A stretch of DNA of 6,596 nt, taken from Actinomycetota bacterium (GTDB taxonomy: Bacteria > Actinomycetota > Actinomycetes > Actinomycetales > Microbacteriaceae). Both the position numbers and the translations under genes were made by a program. The stretch covers positions 1-6,596 of the forward strand of contig WLEN01000039.1 in the NCBI GenBank assembly GCA_009704225.1. The letters are read 5' to 3'. The notes beneath the pieces were generated by a model that worked only from the letters and a program-made list of their open reading frames with translations, had not been told where the DNA came from and did no database searches. Shown here piece after piece: positions 6,447 through 6,596 of this stretch; position 1 is the stretch's first letter; every line of letters begins with the position of its first letter.

Positions 6447-6464
6447 CAACCGATAAAGCGGTTG
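6447..6464 (+). other. Perfect hairpin in the yggT-divIVA gap
   Basis: CAACCG (6447-6452) and CGGTTG (6459-6464) form a perfect 6-bp stem around the loop ATAAAG. No T-run follows, so an intrinsic terminator is unlikely. The element also contains a direct repeat of GTTGTC (6442-6447 and 6461-6466). It could be an mRNA stability or processing element or an operator. Function is unknown. Confidence 0.45.
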
Positions 6465-6475
6465 TCCTAAGGAAT

Positions 6476-6479
6476 GAGG
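6476..6479 (+). promoter_or_regulatory. Ribosome binding site of divIVA
   Basis: GAGG lies seven bases before the ATG at 6487. A second purine run, AAGGA (6469-6473), is 13 bases away and less well placed. The ATG at 6474 is out of frame with the DivIVA reading. Confidence 0.55.
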
Positions 6480-6486
6480 CCGGCCA

Positions 6487-6596
6487 ATGTTGAGCGCTGA
6501 AGACATTGTTAACAAACAATTCAAGACGAAACGCGATGGTTATGACCCCGATGATGTTGATGACTTCCTCGATGAGGTCGTCAAGGAACTTCGTCG
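6487..6596 (+). CDS. divIVA: DivIVA/Wag31 polar growth protein (N-terminal part)
   Basis: These are the first 36 complete codons of a gene that continues past the right edge. DivIVA (Wag31 in Mycobacterium) is a coiled-coil protein that binds negatively curved membrane at poles and septa; in actinobacteria it directs tip growth. The fragment reads MLSAEDIVNKQFKTKRDGYD and then PDDVDDFLDEVVKELR. This matches the N-terminal lipid-binding domain, with the GYDPDDVDDFLDEV signature (residues 18-31) leading into the coiled coil. It follows yggT, the standard actinobacterial position. The short N-terminus before the signature carries several lysines and arginines, as expected for membrane contact. 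The coiled-coil and C-terminal regions are not visible. Confidence 0.95.
   Translation, partial: MLSAEDIVNKQFKTKRDGYDPDDVDDFLDEVVKELR

Noticed and set aside
6447..6470. Intrinsic terminator after yggT
   Set aside because: The 6-bp stem is perfect but is followed by TCCTAAGG rather than a T-run.
1..6596. Mobile element, CRISPR array, tRNA/rRNA or undescribed system
   Set aside because: Nearly every base belongs to recognised dcw genes in the standard order; no transposase, array-like repeats or RNA gene signatures were seen.

Overview
The window is an uninterrupted stretch of a dcw (division and cell wall) cluster, all on the + strand. The order is ftsW (3' end) - murG - murC - ftsQ - ftsZ - yggS - sepF - yggT - divIVA (5' end). 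This order, the absence of ftsA next to ftsZ, and the ftsZ-yggS-sepF-yggT-divIVA tail point to an actinobacterium. Several protein details (NGEQ in MurG, GAHGKTTS and CGDVY in MurC, the DivIVA N-terminus) look most like Microbacteriaceae or a close relative. By eye the GC content is moderate, in the mid-50s percent, so a lower-GC or streamlined member of the group is plausible. The family assignment is recall and inference, not a search result.

Positions 1-3751 hold the lipid II and septal synthesis block. FtsW (septal glycan polymerase) is followed by MurG (lipid II-forming GlcNAc transferase), MurC (UDP-MurNAc:L-alanine ligase) and FtsQ (divisome scaffold). The genes are tightly packed: ftsW/murG share ATGA, murC/ftsQ share GTGA, and murG/murC are 9 bases apart, so translational coupling is likely.

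Positions 3752-3868 are the only sizeable non-coding gap (117 bases). It contains a dyad-symmetric segment, smaller hairpins and a strong ribosome binding site for ftsZ. I see no convincing sigma-70-like promoter there.

Positions 3869-6426 hold ftsZ, yggS (PLP homeostasis), sepF (FtsZ membrane anchor) and yggT (small membrane protein). The spacings are 6, 32 and 3 bases. The gene that usually lies between ftsZ and yggS in actinobacteria (pgeF/ylmD) is missing. After a 60-base gap with a perfect 6-bp hairpin and a possible promoter, divIVA (polar growth and septum-marking coiled-coil protein) begins and runs off the window end.

Together the genes make lipid II, polymerise it at the septum, build and anchor the Z-ring, and mark the poles. 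I found no mobile element, CRISPR array, RNA gene or unknown system. The window is an ordinary core locus, and the points worth a second look are mainly regulatory and fine-scale protein variations.
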